Assembly (NCBI GenBank): GCA_017303505.1
Contig: JAFLCP010000009.1
Coordinates: 1 to 64,000 of the forward strand
Direction: 5' to 3'
DNA length: 64,000 nt
Source: Planctomycetota bacterium
Lineage (GTDB): Bacteria; Planctomycetota; Planctomycetia; Pirellulales; Pirellulaceae
Notes under the pieces: generated by a model
What the model saw: only the letters and a program-made list of their open reading frames with translations
Told to the model about the DNA's origin: nothing
The model's database searches: none
Made by a program: the position numbers and the translations under genes
Shown here: positions 53,174 to 63,592 of the stretch, piece after piece
How the letters are laid out: every line of letters begins with the position of its first letter
Position numbering within the stretch: the first letter of the stretch is position 1

Positions 53174-54764
53174 GTCCCCATTGGATTGCATTTTCCAGCA
53201 ATCTTACAAAACACTCTTGCTCAAATTCTTTTTCATGACCTAGTGACGTGTAAAACGACTTTCCTCCATCGGCTCGTTCAAACGTCCAGGCAATCGGCTC
53301 AACAGGCTTGCCATCCACTTGAGCGTTCATGAGTGGAACACACTTCGCATGAAGTGGTGCCACTTTATAGAGCGAACCGCCGATCCGCAGGGATTCGATT
53401 CCGCAGTCCGCAATAATCGCGTGGCCTTGTTGTTCGGCGGACATAGGCAACAGCGAAACGGCCATCTCTGCTCCGTAATGATTGGTGTAGCTGCCGCCAA
53501 AAACTTCAGCATCCCAACTATCCCATGTCAATCGATCCGGTGGAGGAGAACCTTGGCGAAGCGAGAAAGCGTGATTGGCAGTCCGAATTCCGATGATCGG
53601 CTTACCTCCCTTTACGAAATCTCGCAGTACGGACATATCTTGCGCACTGATCGGTCGACGTCGAATACTCAACAAGAGCAGATCGGCTTCCTGGAGACGT
53701 TGAAAGGCGGGTAGATCACCAGAGCCATCATTACGACCGTACACCATCACGACGCGATAATCTCGCCACAGTCGTTTGCGGGCAAACTCAGTCAAACCGA
53801 TCTCGGTTTTGTATTCGGGTTCCGCCATTGCCACCAGCACAGTCGCCCGCAAATCTTTAGCGAAACGAAATTCATGCCCCCCCAAGATTTGATTGCTGCT
53901 GATTGTGGGACAGACATACTTCTCTATATGCTCAACGATTAAGTCGGTTCCCGAAAAATGATTCACGTAAGGGGGCATGTTAGGGTTATACATGGTGTCT
54001 GTCATATCGCGGACCAACACCACATTCTTGCCGTATTGAGCGAGATTGCGCAAGCCGAACGGTCGACCGAGCACACACATGTTGGTGTGCACCCCCATGA
54101 TCATCACGTTGCGAATTTTTTTGTTCTCTAAAATGCTCCACACTTCGTCGCCGCGGTCACTGACATAGTCTCCACTCTCTATATCAAGTCCAGGATGTTC
54201 ACTTTTCCAAGGTGACATCGGCTTGAGTCCTTTTGAGAGGAGTTCTTCTTGCCAGAGCAACTTCTGTTCCGGCTCATCATCATTTCCGCCATCGCTTTGA
54301 TCGAGCGGATACAGGCCCTGCTCTTCCGCAGGAATCTGATAACACCATCGTCCAATCAACGGAGGTAGGTTGCTCGCTTTGGGGATGTCGATCGCGAGCT
54401 TTCTCCCTGGATGGTCTTTGTAATACTCCATGCAATCACTAGGAGCATGAATGACGGTAACGCCCTTATCGCGCAACGCGTGTAACAGTTGATTCATGCG
54501 CGGTACCAACTCTTCGACGCGCATGACAGCGTTCTTGCAACTATGGGAATCCCACATATCGCAAACAATAACTGCGGTCGTTTCCGTAGCCCACTTTTCG
54601 GATCGTTCCAATTCGAAAAAACGCCCCGTCTTTGGTTCTATCTCTGTTCTGCTGCGCAAACTCAGGCTCAACTCTTCACCGTGGCACGGTGAGTATCCAA
54701 ACCAACAAAGAAAACTAAACAACAAGCCGAAGCCAATGAAGCGTGTGCTAGTGAAAAGAAACAT
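53163..54764 (-). CDS. Secreted isochorismatase-like hydrolase fused to a ThuA-like domain
   Basis: A 533-residue protein with a signal peptide (RFIGFGLLFSFLCWFGYSPCHG). The N-terminal half is a cysteine hydrolase: TTAVIVCDMWDSHSC (first Asp), and MIMGVHTNMCVLGRPFGLRNL with the nucleophile Cys230. The C-terminal half is ThuA-like (ATVLVAMAEPEYKTEIGLTEFA, RVVMVYGRNDGSGDLPAF, DLLLLSIRRRPI, FERADGGKSFYTSLGHEKEF). The substrate is unknown. AAGGG lies seven bases before the ATG. Its stop overlaps the convergent hydrolase gene by 11 bases. Confidence 0.82.
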   Translation of the reverse strand: MFLFTSTRFIGFGLLFSFLCWFGYSPCHGEELSLSLRSRTEIEPKTGRFFELERSEKWATETTAVIVCDMWDSHSCKNAVMRVEELVPRMNQLLHALRDKGVTVIHAPSDCMEYYKDHPGRKLAIDIPKASNLPPLIGRWCYQIPAEEQGLYPLDQSDGGNDDEPEQKLLWQEELLSKGLKPMSPWKSEHPGLDIESGDYVSDRGDEVWSILENKKIRNVMIMGVHTNMCVLGRPFGLRNLAQYGKNVVLVRDMTDTMYNPNMPPYVNHFSGTDLIVEHIEKYVCPTISSNQILGGHEFRFAKDLRATVLVAMAEPEYKTEIGLTEFARKRLWRDYRVVMVYGRNDGSGDLPAFQRLQEADLLLLSIRRRPISAQDMSVLRDFVKGGKPIIGIRTANHAFSLRQGSPPPDRLTWDSWDAEVFGGSYTNHYGAEMAVSLLPMSAEQQGHAIIADCGIESLRIGGSLYKVAPLHAKCVPLMNAQVDGKPVEPIAWTFERADGGKSFYTSLGHEKEFEQECFVRLLENAIQWGLNH

Positions 54765-54922
54765 GAAGAGGCCCTTAGCTGCAAAAAACTTCGCCCGCCC
54801 ACGTGAATGTTGCTGCGGAACTCCCTAAAATCATACATCATCCTCAGAGCCAGCGAAACCAAACGAAATCGCTTCGAGGATGTTCCCCGATCGCCTCTCC
54901 CCACGCAGGACTGTAAACACCT

Positions 54923-55825
54923 ATGCTCTCTCGACTTTGCAACATGCTGATGCGTCCTACAACAATTTGCCTCGCTTTGGTAGCAGCCACCTTGACGTCG
55001 GTATGCCCGGCTCAGCAAACCGGAACTCCTCGTCAGTTTTTTGCTGCAGACTATCACAAAAAAATCGCGGCCTTAGTCAAGGCCGACAATAGCGTCGCTT
55101 GGTCTATCCCTATTCGCGATATACACGACGCCCAACCCCTACCCAATGGCAACTGGTTGCTGCAAACAAGCTTTACGAACGTGATCGAACTCGACAAATC
55201 TGGGAAAGAGGTTTGGCGGTATGACGCAGGAAAAACAAGCGATGGAAAGCAAGTAGAGATTCATGCATTCCGCCGTTTGGACAATGGTTTAACGATGATT
55301 GCAGAAAGCGGCACCACACGCATTCTTGAAGTGGCTCAAGATGGCACGATCAAACACTCGATTCCGCTTAAGGTCAGTAAACCTGATCCCCATCGCGATA
55401 CACGCTTGGTTCGACCAACACCCGAAGGCAATTATCTTGTGAGCCACGAAGCGGAAAATTTGATTCGCGAATATCGACGCGATGGTTCCATTGCTTGGGA
55501 ACACAATGTCGGTTCGAAGGTTTATTCCGCCAGCCGATTAGCAAACGGCAACACACTCATTGGCACAGGTGATGGCCATAGCGTTCAAGAGATTTCGCCT
55601 GATCACAAGATTGTGTGGCAAATCTCGGAAAAGGAAATTCCTAACGTGCGATTAGCTTGGGTTACGATGGTCGAGCGACTTCCGAACGGCAACACCTGGA
55701 TCGTGAACTGCCATGGCGAAGAGCAACCACAAATTTTGGAAGTCACTCCCGAAAAGAAAGTGGTCTGGAGTTTCCGCGACTTCGAACGCTTCGGAAACGC
55801 TCTCCCCGTCGCAATTCCTCAATGA
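54923..55825 (+). CDS. Secreted PQQ-like beta-propeller repeat protein
   Basis: A 300-residue protein with a signal peptide (LVAATLTSVCPAQQ). Repeated blades have the form P/A-N-G-N-x-L/W-I followed by I-L-E-V and V-V-W: PNGNWLLQTSFTNVIELDKSG, PEGNYLVSHEAENLIREYRRDG, ANGNTLIGTGDGHSVQEIS, PNGNTWIVNCHGE. There is no heme or metal motif. It is likely a binding or scaffolding propeller outside the cytoplasm. Two in-frame ATGs (54944, 54950) are alternative starts. Confidence 0.82.
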   Translation: MLSRLCNMLMRPTTICLALVAATLTSVCPAQQTGTPRQFFAADYHKKIAALVKADNSVAWSIPIRDIHDAQPLPNGNWLLQTSFTNVIELDKSGKEVWRYDAGKTSDGKQVEIHAFRRLDNGLTMIAESGTTRILEVAQDGTIKHSIPLKVSKPDPHRDTRLVRPTPEGNYLVSHEAENLIREYRRDGSIAWEHNVGSKVYSASRLANGNTLIGTGDGHSVQEISPDHKIVWQISEKEIPNVRLAWVTMVERLPNGNTWIVNCHGEEQPQILEVTPEKKVVWSFRDFERFGNALPVAIPQ

Positions 55826-55866
55826 CGAAACCATATTTTATTGCAAGTCCAGCAACTTGACTGAGG

Positions 55867-56808
55867 CTAGACATCGCGTTTAAACAAATCGAGAAATCGA
55901 TTTTCATAGTCGCTGAACACATTCAAGCGATCGAGCTCCCGTTTCAATTCGTACGCTTGGGCTCGATCGCGTTGTGCTTTCTCAAATAATTCTTCGATCC
56001 GAATTTCGTCACTTGGCGAAAGTCTCGGGGCGTCGTTTTCTAAATCATCCGTGGACTCATTGGCTGTCTCATCGCTCTGTGTTTCCTCGTTCTGGGCCTC
56101 CTCGTTCTGTGCCAGGATGGAACGAAGATGTTCATCGAAATCATCGACCTGCTTGCGAAGTTCATGCAATTTCAATGGAACACCGGTCAATTTTTCGAAG
56201 GCCTCTAGAATGGGGAGTGAGGACTTCGGATAGGCAATCTGAATGAACATTTGCGGGAGTTCACCCAACAAACAAATTCCTGGGATTTGTTTGTCAACAC
56301 CCGCCCCCAAAACTAGACCATTCAGCCCACCGATTTGTCCCCCTTCGAGTGCCGCGACATGTTGCTGCTTCAATTCTTGCAGCAATGTCGTATCGGTAGC
56401 AGCACCCCACAATCTTAGATCTGCGTCGGGCGTGGTTTGTGTGACCATCGCCGCAAAAGTCACAATGCGCTGAATACCCCATCGTTTTGCGAAGCCCAAC
56501 AATCGATGACAAAACTCCATTTTGTTGATTGCAGGTTGAGCATCGCCAACAAACAAAATCAAATCCGGCCCACTTTCGTCGGGATTGTGCCAACCAAAGA
56601 AACGGGAACGCGTTGCTCGTGGAGGTTGAACGATCCCATGTTGGACATCGACACTTTCAATGTCAAACGCAGCATGTGTAGGTAGTTCGGCTAACTCCTC
56701 CATGCCCAGTTTCGTCATCAGATAATAGCCCGCTGTTAGTGCTACCTGCCCCATTCCAGGCCAAACGGCGACCAGCCAAGGGTTACGGAATTTTGTATTG
56801 TCTGCCAT
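55867..56808 (-). CDS. PAC2-family protein
   Basis: A 313-residue protein with the PAC2 (proteasome assembly chaperone 2) core: NPWLVAVWPGMGQVALTAGYYLMTKLGMEELAEL, LILFVGDAQP, VTFAAMVTQTTPDADLRLWGAATD and GLNGLVLGAGVDKQIPGICLLGELPQMF. A charged C-terminal extension (QNEEAQNEETQSDETANESTDD) precedes a likely coiled coil (FEKAQRDRAQAYELKRELDRL). Bacterial members have unknown function; no proteasome genes are present here. Confidence 0.85.
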   Translation of the reverse strand: MADNTKFRNPWLVAVWPGMGQVALTAGYYLMTKLGMEELAELPTHAAFDIESVDVQHGIVQPPRATRSRFFGWHNPDESGPDLILFVGDAQPAINKMEFCHRLLGFAKRWGIQRIVTFAAMVTQTTPDADLRLWGAATDTTLLQELKQQHVAALEGGQIGGLNGLVLGAGVDKQIPGICLLGELPQMFIQIAYPKSSLPILEAFEKLTGVPLKLHELRKQVDDFDEHLRSILAQNEEAQNEETQSDETANESTDDLENDAPRLSPSDEIRIEELFEKAQRDRAQAYELKRELDRLNVFSDYENRFLDLFKRDV

Positions 56809-57207
56809 TATGTCGTCGAGTACCTGTCAGTTTGTCGTGGAGTTGTTCGAGGAAATACCAATTTTCATTTAGCTGGGGGCGATTCAGCGTGAAGTTCGTT
56901 TCGAAAAAGGATCTATCCGCTGCGAGCATTCCTAGGCCCAGGAAGAACCTAACACGAACTGCAAATGTCGTACCGAATGTTGGCCTTGATTTCCTACGGT
57001 CGATTATAACCGGTGGGCTAGGTCAAGTTTCGCTCTTGGTTGCTTCCCAGCGTTCCAGGACCTAAACTGAAGAGACTTCCTTGTTTGTAACTCGCGCATT
57101 CCTACGATCCTATTCGTGAGTGCGCCCACCGTTGTCGCGATAATCAATGCCCCGCTACCTTTCTGAGCAACTCTCAAATTCTGCCGAGCTACCAAGGTGA
57201 CCCCATC
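56809..57207. other. Intergenic region, no supported gene
   Basis: 399 bases between divergent PAC2 and Uma2-family genes. Short frames on both strands lack family resemblance or ribosome sites. No clear promoter or repeat could be assigned. Confidence 0.35.
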
Positions 57208-57777
57208 ATGTCGACCGCTTTGAAGGGCCAGACGCTCTCTCAGTACCTCGATCAAGAACGAAAAACAGGCGAGAAACATGAGTATTATCGTGGTGAACTT
57301 TTTGCCATGGTTGGCGGTACCCCACAGCATGCACTTATTGCCACCAACTTTCTCCGCGAAGCTTCACAAGCTCTAAAAGACCAGCCTTGCGTTGCCTACA
57401 ACGGAGACCTCCGCATCAAGGTCGAAGCCTCAGGTCTTTACACTTATCCCGATGCATCCATCATTTGCGGCGATTTGGAATTCGACCAAGAACTTTCCAA
57501 CACAGTTTTGAATCCTACGGTACTTGTAGAAGTTTTATCCGATTCGACGGAAAAGTATGACCGAGGTAAGAAGGCAGAACACTACCGGAGCATCCCTGCA
57601 CTGCGTCAGTTGGTTTTGATATCCCAGGAACGAAGGTTCGTCGAGTGTTTTACAAGGATCAATGTTAATGAATGGTTGTTCCAGGAATACCGCGAACCGT
57701 CAAGTGTTCTTTCTCTACATTCCGTAAACATCGCCATCCCATTAGCAGAACTCTATCGAAACGTCGCGTTAGATTGA
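57208..57777 (+). CDS. Uma2-family putative endonuclease
   Basis: A 189-residue protein of the DUF820/Uma2 group, a PD-(D/E)XK nuclease-like fold abundant in planctomycetes and cyanobacteria. Seen are YLDQERKTGEKHEYYRGELFAMVGGTPQHALIA at the N-terminus, YPDASIICGDLEF with the acidic residue, and LVEVLSDSTEKYDRGKKAEHYRSIPALRQLVLI with the E-x-K-like pair. Whether it cuts DNA is unproved for most members. It stands alone, convergent with the oxidoreductase gene. Confidence 0.9.
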   Translation: MSTALKGQTLSQYLDQERKTGEKHEYYRGELFAMVGGTPQHALIATNFLREASQALKDQPCVAYNGDLRIKVEASGLYTYPDASIICGDLEFDQELSNTVLNPTVLVEVLSDSTEKYDRGKKAEHYRSIPALRQLVLISQERRFVECFTRINVNEWLFQEYREPSSVLSLHSVNIAIPLAELYRNVALD

Positions 57778-57827
57778 CGCCATTCTATCGATAGGAACGA
57801 AGGTTATTTTTGCAAGGCTTTTCGGGC

Positions 57828-58943
57828 CTACGGCTTCCATGTAGCCAGCGGATTTTCTCTATGGGTTAGCGGCAACGAGACTTGCTTACCGGCGACCTGG
57901 GACGCATACACGGCAACGATCAACTCTGTGATGCGACGTCCCATCAAACCATTGCATTTTGGAGAACGCTGCTCTCGAATGGCAGCTGCTAAGTCTCTCA
58001 GCGCTTCGGTGTGAGCGTTTTCGTAACGAGTGTTGCGTTCGAGTTCTGGTTTATTGATTCCGCCTGAGGTGATGGTTTCCCAAGTTTTCTTAGATCGATA
58101 GGGTGCCCAGGTCGAATCGCGCAAAATACCAGCTGGCTGCATATAGCCTGTTTGCAATTCGATCATTCCTTTCGATCCAAAGACTTGCAAAGCAAATCGA
58201 TTTTCGCTCCCTCCGGCATTTCGCTTTGAGGCAAAGTGCCCTGTTACGCCACTGGCAAATTGGTATGTCGCCGTCAATTGATCACCGGCAATGAGTCCCA
58301 ACCCTTCATTCCCATCGACCACATCTTTGGAAGTGATAGTTTTCCCTTGCGTCTGAACCGTTGCATAACAGTTGGTTGCTCCGCATCCAGCAACCAGGGA
58401 CATCAAACCGAGAACATGGCTGCCGAGAACCCACAAATCCTCACCACCGCCACGCTGATCTTCTTTGCCGCGGCCCCGTAATTCCAAGACCTCACCGATC
58501 TCTCCCGCTTGGATCGCTTCTAACACACGTTCGGTTACAGGCGAATAGAATGCCGTATGTGCGATAGCGATATGCAAGTGTCGCATTTCAAATTCGCGAA
58601 GCACTTGATCACATTCTGCCAAAGTGCGACAGAAGGGTTTCTCCATATAGACGTGGCAGCCCGCCTCAGCAGCAGCCAGCAACATGTCCGCATGTTGATC
58701 GATCCAACGTGGCCCGATAACGACGATATCAAGCTTTTCGCGTTCTAGCATCTCGCGATAATTGGCGAACGCTTTGGGGGCATTTACCTTTTTCTGTGCG
58801 GACTCAAGGCCTTTGGGATCAGCATCGGCAATGGCCATGATTTTCCCATCGCCAAACTGACTCGCTCCCAGATCCAGACTATGCCCGTAATCACCGCGGC
58901 CCGTGGCACCGATGATACCGATCTTCAGTGGAGCTTGAGTCAT
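57828..58943 (-). CDS. Gfo/Idh/MocA-family oxidoreductase
   Basis: A 371-residue NAD(P)-dependent sugar or polyol dehydrogenase-like protein: LKIGIIGATGRGDYGHSLDL (Rossmann fold), AIADADPKGLESAQKKV, the active-site lysine in CHVYMEKPFCRTLAEC and the HIAIAHTAFYSP segment. The substrate cannot be read from sequence. It is five bases downstream of purK, so it is likely co-transcribed with purEK without an obvious link. Confidence 0.92.
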   Translation of the reverse strand: MTQAPLKIGIIGATGRGDYGHSLDLGASQFGDGKIMAIADADPKGLESAQKKVNAPKAFANYREMLEREKLDIVVIGPRWIDQHADMLLAAAEAGCHVYMEKPFCRTLAECDQVLREFEMRHLHIAIAHTAFYSPVTERVLEAIQAGEIGEVLELRGRGKEDQRGGGEDLWVLGSHVLGLMSLVAGCGATNCYATVQTQGKTITSKDVVDGNEGLGLIAGDQLTATYQFASGVTGHFASKRNAGGSENRFALQVFGSKGMIELQTGYMQPAGILRDSTWAPYRSKKTWETITSGGINKPELERNTRYENAHTEALRDLAAAIREQRSPKCNGLMGRRITELIVAVYASQVAGKQVSLPLTHRENPLATWKP

Positions 58944-58948
58944 TGGAG

Positions 58949-60094
58949 CTACCCTTTCATATGGTCGCGTAACTTTCTTAGGTTCTCTGACGCAATCGTT
59001 GATGACTCAGCGAGTTGGGTGATATGTCCCATCTTGCGGCCCATAGCGGCTTTAGATTTCCCGTACAAATGCAGGTAGGTTCTGGGTTCTTCCATGGCCA
59101 GCTTCCACTTAGGAGAACTGTTGCCCCACAAATCACCAAGAATATTCACCATAGCGCATGGAGCAACCAAGGAGGTTGAGCCCAGCGGCAGATTACATAC
59201 AGCCCTAACTTGCTGCTCGAATTGACTGGTAACACAACCTTCAATCGACCAATGTCCCGAGTTATGCGGACGCGGTGCAATTTCATTGATCATAAGTTGA
59301 TCGCCCGCAACGAAGAACTCGATACAGAGCAGACCTTCTAGTTGCAAAGTATCCGCCACACCTAAAGCAATTTGCTGGGCTTGTTGGTCGAGATGAGCGA
59401 GTGTGGGGGAAACGGGGCAGCGAGTTACATCGAGAATGTGGTGCCGATGTTCATTTTCGACCAGCGGGTAAACAACGGTCTCACTCTTTGGATTCCGCGC
59501 GACCAAGATCGAAACTTCAGCCCGAAAATCGATCATCTTTTCAGCGATTAACAGACCATTCCCAAGAGCTACTCGGGCCGCCTCGAGTTCTTCCATCGAA
59601 CGAACAATCCGTTGGCCTTTTCCATCGTAACCAAACTGAACCGTTTTCAATACGATAGGAAGTCCAAGCGTTTCGGCGATTCCCCTTAAGTCAGCATTCG
59701 GTTCAACCGGCAAGAATGGAGTTACCAGGAACCCCGCATCTTGCAAGGTTGATTTCTCTTTAATGCGATGTTGCGATATCCCCAGCACTTTTGGCCCAGG
59801 CCGAACGGGAGCTAATTCAGAGACACGTTCCAGAGTTGCAACAGGGATATTTTCAAACTCGAGAGATATAACCTGAACCTCGCGAGCAAATTGCAGGAGT
59901 CGTTCTTCATCCTCGTAGGGAGCGCAGATATGTTTATGCGAAACTTCGCCCGCAGGAGATTCAGTCTCTGGGGCATAGACAATAACCTTATACCCCAGGC
60001 GTGAAGCGGCGACAGCAAACATGCGTCCCAGTTGCCCACCTCCCAGCATTCCCAAAGTAGCGCCAGGCAAAATTGGACTCAGGTTCCGATTCAT
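58949..60094 (-). CDS. purK: N5-carboxyaminoimidazole ribonucleotide synthase
   Basis: ATP-grasp enzyme of purine synthesis that carboxylates AIR to N5-CAIR. Conserved segments are [95 protein letters not shown] and the C-terminal [18 protein letters not shown]. Its ATG overlaps the purE stop (ATGA). Usual length. Confidence 0.96.
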   Translation of the reverse strand: MNRNLSPILPGATLGMLGGGQLGRMFAVAASRLGYKVIVYAPETESPAGEVSHKHICAPYEDEERLLQFAREVQVISLEFENIPVATLERVSELAPVRPGPKVLGISQHRIKEKSTLQDAGFLVTPFLPVEPNADLRGIAETLGLPIVLKTVQFGYDGKGQRIVRSMEELEAARVALGNGLLIAEKMIDFRAEVSILVARNPKSETVVYPLVENEHRHHILDVTRCPVSPTLAHLDQQAQQIALGVADTLQLEGLLCIEFFVAGDQLMINEIAPRPHNSGHWSIEGCVTSQFEQQVRAVCNLPLGSTSLVAPCAMVNILGDLWGNSSPKWKLAMEEPRTYLHLYGKSKAAMGRKMGHITQLAESSTIASENLRKLRDHMKG

Positions 60095-60585
60095 AACACT
60101 GAGTCCTTCAACACGGTTTCCGTTTGAGACATCGCAAACTGTTGGAGCTTATCAGCCAAGAGCGGATCATTGATAGCCAGAATTCGTACGGCGAGCAGAC
60201 CTGCATTACGTGCTCCCGCAGCGCCGATTGCCAAAGTCCCTACAGGAATTCCACCTGGCATTTGTACGATCGAAAGAAGGGAATCTAATCCCTGCAAAGC
60301 TTTACTTTGTACGGGAACGCCGAGGACGGGTAAGGTTGTACAAGAAGCAACCATTCCAGGTAAATGAGCAGCCCCACCAGCACCAGCGATGATTACTTTC
60401 AATCCCCTGGCAGCCGCTTCCTTAGCATATTGAACCATCCATTCGGGAGTACGATGTGCAGAAACGACTCGACATTCATGAGGGACTCCAAAATGCTGAA
60501 GTGTTTCAGCAGCAGATTGCATCGTTTCCCAGTCGGAACGGCTTCCCATAATGACGCCGACCAACGGCTTCGATTCTTGGCTCAT
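60091..60585 (-). CDS. purE: N5-carboxyaminoimidazole ribonucleotide mutase
   Basis: Converts N5-CAIR to CAIR. Motifs are [51 protein letters not shown] and [33 protein letters not shown]. 164 residues, class I type (works with PurK). It lies ten bases after rph and overlaps purK, forming purEK. Confidence 0.97.
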   Translation of the reverse strand: MSQESKPLVGVIMGSRSDWETMQSAAETLQHFGVPHECRVVSAHRTPEWMVQYAKEAAARGLKVIIAGAGGAAHLPGMVASCTTLPVLGVPVQSKALQGLDSLLSIVQMPGGIPVGTLAIGAAGARNAGLLAVRILAINDPLLADKLQQFAMSQTETVLKDSVL

Positions 60586-60595
60586 AGTTTATCTT

Positions 60596-61306
60596 TCAAT
60601 CGAATTTCCAAAGCTTGCCCAGAGTTTCACGTTGAATCTGCGTCAGTTGCTTGATGCCTTGTTTTGCCTTGCTGATCAGTTGCGCTAATTGTTCATCGTC
60701 GAAAGTTGCTTCTTCCCCAGTACCTTGAAGTTCGACGAACTTTCCTTTGCCCGTCATGACGACATTCATGTCAACTTCAGCCGCAACATCTTTAATGTAG
60801 TCCAAGTCCAGTTCGACTTTTCCGTCGACGATGCCCACGCTAATGGCAGCTACACTATCTACCAAAGGATATTCAGCCAGTGGCTTCTTGCCATATTCAG
60901 CGTGCAGGGCGTCAACGAGCGCCATAAAGGCGCCGGTAATGCTCGCTGTTCGCGTCCCACCGTCTGCTTGTAACACATCGCAATCGATGGCGATGGTTCG
61001 TTCGCCGAGTTTTTTGAGATCAACAATGGCCCGCAAACTGCGACCGATAAGGCGTTGAATTTCTGTAGTACGACCGTCGATTTTACCGCCGCGATCCCGC
61101 CCCTTTCGAGTTGAAGTGCTCGATGGGAGCATACTGTACTCAGCTGTAATCCAACCTTGGCCACCACCTTTGAGCCACGGTGGAACTTGCTCTTCAATCA
61201 TGGCGGTGCACAGCACAATCGTGTTGCCGCACTGGTACAAAACGCTACCAGGCGCGTGTTGCGTGAACTTTCGCTTCACTTTAACAGGACGGATCGTAGC
61301 TGCCAT
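60596..61306 (-). CDS. rph: Ribonuclease PH
   Basis: Phosphate-dependent 3'-5' exoribonuclease that trims tRNA precursors. Motifs are [97 protein letters not shown] and [27 protein letters not shown] precedes the ATG by seven bases. 236 residues. Confidence 0.97.
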   Translation of the reverse strand: MAATIRPVKVKRKFTQHAPGSVLYQCGNTIVLCTAMIEEQVPPWLKGGGQGWITAEYSMLPSSTSTRKGRDRGGKIDGRTTEIQRLIGRSLRAIVDLKKLGERTIAIDCDVLQADGGTRTASITGAFMALVDALHAEYGKKPLAEYPLVDSVAAISVGIVDGKVELDLDYIKDVAAEVDMNVVMTGKGKFVELQGTGEEATFDDEQLAQLISKAKQGIKQLTQIQRETLGKLWKFD

Positions 61307-61342
61307 GTTGGAACCTTTCAGGAAGTGAGTCTCAAATCATTC

Positions 61343-62281
61343 TTAGATGTCAGCTGTATCAATCCAGCCTAGTTCCTTAGCCAGCCAAACTAACAGCCCC
61401 TTCTGGGCATGCATTCTGTTACCGGCTTGTGGAATGATCGCACTATTGGGGCTATCAATGACCTCGGCGGTTACCTCTTCCTCACGATGAGCGGGAAGGC
61501 AATGCAAGACCTTGGCGTTAGGGCGTGCCAAGCTCATGAGCGCCGAGTTGACCTGATAGGGCTGAAATAGCTTAAGACGTTGTTGAGTTTCCTCTTCTTG
61601 TCCCATGCTCACCCATACGTCAGTGTAGACAAAGTCGGCACCTTGCATGCCTAACTTTTTGTCGGCTGTCTGAACGATATCCGCTTTGGGATAACGTGCG
61701 GCAATTCGATCAAGCCATTCTTTTTCAATAAAATGCGACTCAGGTCCCAACAAGCGGAACTTGATTCCCGACATAGCGCACATCAGCGCCAAACTGCGTG
61801 AAACATTATTTCCATCACCGACAAACGTGAGTTGTTTACCGGCAACATTGTCGCAGAGTTCTTGCATGGTCATCAAATCAGCAATCGCTTGGCATGGATG
61901 TGCCAAGTCCGATAAGCCATTGATGATTGATACCGTATTGAACTTGGCCAACTCATCAATCGAGCTGTGTGAAAATGTGCGACACACGATGAAGTCGGTG
62001 TATTGTCCGAGAACCTGAATGAAGTCACTGGTCTTCTCGCGTTTTTGCCACCCTACTTCTTGGCCTAAGAACATGGCGGAACCACCTAGCTGAATGATTC
62101 CCGCTTCAAAGCTGACACGAGTTCTCAAGCTGGGCTTTTCAAACAACAGTGCCAATACTCGACCAGCCAAGAGAGGTGGCCGCTTTCCTTTGGACCAGAG
62201 TCGCTTGAGCTGATGCGCGATGTTCAAAATCTCTGAAAGTTCAGAAGCAGTGACATCGAATAGAGTGGTGAGATGTCTCAT
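61343..62281 (-). CDS. argF: Ornithine carbamoyltransferase
   Basis: Forms citrulline from ornithine and carbamoyl phosphate. The carbamoyl-phosphate site FEKPSLRTRVSFEAGI, the GLSDLAHPCQAIADLMTM segment, TFVGDGNNVSRSLALMC and the ornithine-binding VLHCLPAHREEEVTAEVI are all present. The ATG at 62281 is chosen over the upstream ATG/TTG at 62296 because TTGGA lies nine bases ahead. Preceded by argD and argB on the same strand. Confidence 0.96.
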   Translation of the reverse strand: MRHLTTLFDVTASELSEILNIAHQLKRLWSKGKRPPLLAGRVLALLFEKPSLRTRVSFEAGIIQLGGSAMFLGQEVGWQKREKTSDFIQVLGQYTDFIVCRTFSHSSIDELAKFNTVSIINGLSDLAHPCQAIADLMTMQELCDNVAGKQLTFVGDGNNVSRSLALMCAMSGIKFRLLGPESHFIEKEWLDRIAARYPKADIVQTADKKLGMQGADFVYTDVWVSMGQEEETQQRLKLFQPYQVNSALMSLARPNAKVLHCLPAHREEEVTAEVIDSPNSAIIPQAGNRMHAQKGLLVWLAKELGWIDTADI

Positions 62282-62343
62282 TTTATGTTCCAACATTTAT
62301 CTACATGAAGGCGATGTAAATTTGGGATTCACAAACTTTGGAA

Positions 62344-63561
62344 TCAGGCATTTTGACTCGAAAGCGTGTTTTCTGAAGCGACCAAAATACGCGAGAGAAT
62401 TTCCAAGCTTTGGTCAACTTCATCATCGGTCAATGTAAGAGCAGGCAAGAATCGCAAAACGTTCCCTTGAGTGCAATTGATCAATAAACCGTCGTCCAAA
62501 GCAGCTTGAACGATACCGGCTCCTTCCATCTCAAGTTCGACGCCGATCATTGTCCCGGCCACTCGAACCTCACGGATAAAATCCACTTCTCCCTTGATCG
62601 ATTCGAGCCCAGCTTGAAACCGCGCGCCGATCTGTTGTGCTCTGCCGAGCAACCCTTCCGATTCAACGGTTTGCAAGTAAGCGATACCAGCGGCTGCAGC
62701 GATGGGGTTACCACCAAACGTTGAGGCGTGTAAACCTGGTTTAAGGAAGCTGGCTACTTCGCTCTTAGCTAACATCGCTCCCCCGGCGATTCCACCGCAT
62801 AGTGATTTGGCGAGGGTGATAATGTCAGGCTCAACGCCAAAAAACTGATAACCAAACCATTCACCGGTTCGCCCACAGCCTGTTTGAACCTCATCAAAAA
62901 TCAGCAATAGCTTGTGTTGATCAGCCAGATCGCGGAGGCCTTGAATAAAACTTGCATCGGGGATCTTTACGCCACCTTCACCTTGAATGGGCTCGATCAT
63001 GATCGCTATGGTTTCATGGTCGATGCGTTTGGATACGGCCTCAAGATCCCCCCAAGGCACATAGCTAAATCCTGGCAACATAGGTCCAAGACCGGCGTGG
63101 TATTTGGGTTGGGCCGTTGCCGAGAGAGCTCCCATGGTGCGTCCATGAAAACCACCTTCAAACGTGATGATTTTGTAGCGTGTTGGGCTGCCGTTTAAGC
63201 GGGCCAACTTGATGGCCGCTTCGTTCGCTTCAGCGCCACTGTTGCAGAAAAACGCTTGCCCGCCGAAGCTTCGCTCGGAAAGCATTTCGGCCCATTGCCC
63301 CTGCTGTTCCATGTGCCACGTATTGGGAACGTGAATGAGTTCTTTCACTTGTGCGGTAATCGCATCGACAATAGCGGGGTGGCAATGCCCGAGAAGATTG
63401 CAGCCCCAACCTGGGAACAGATCCAATAATTCGCGGCCTTCGCTATCCCAAATACGCGAACCTTCCCCACGCACCAAATTCACCGGATAACGTTTGTAGT
63501 TGCCGATGACATATTTGGAAAACAAGTCGACCGTGGCTTGTGAACTCAAATGACGCGACAT
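62344..63561 (-). CDS. argD: Acetylornithine aminotransferase
   Basis: PLP-dependent class III aminotransferase of arginine synthesis. Visible are GEGSRIWDSEGRELLDLFPGWGCNLLGHCHP, FFCNSGAEANEAAIKLAR, ITFEGGFHGRTMGALSAT, LLIFDEVQTGCGRTGEWFGYQ and the PLP-lysine region DIITLAKSLCGGIAGGAML. AAAGGA lies ahead of the ATG. 405 residues. It follows argB after 31 bases. Confidence 0.95.
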   Translation of the reverse strand: MSRHLSSQATVDLFSKYVIGNYKRYPVNLVRGEGSRIWDSEGRELLDLFPGWGCNLLGHCHPAIVDAITAQVKELIHVPNTWHMEQQGQWAEMLSERSFGGQAFFCNSGAEANEAAIKLARLNGSPTRYKIITFEGGFHGRTMGALSATAQPKYHAGLGPMLPGFSYVPWGDLEAVSKRIDHETIAIMIEPIQGEGGVKIPDASFIQGLRDLADQHKLLLIFDEVQTGCGRTGEWFGYQFFGVEPDIITLAKSLCGGIAGGAMLAKSEVASFLKPGLHASTFGGNPIAAAAGIAYLQTVESEGLLGRAQQIGARFQAGLESIKGEVDFIREVRVAGTMIGVELEMEGAGIVQAALDDGLLINCTQGNVLRFLPALTLTDDEVDQSLEILSRILVASENTLSSQNA

Positions 63562-63592
63562 AGATCATCCTTTTCGGGAAAGCAAATAGTGC

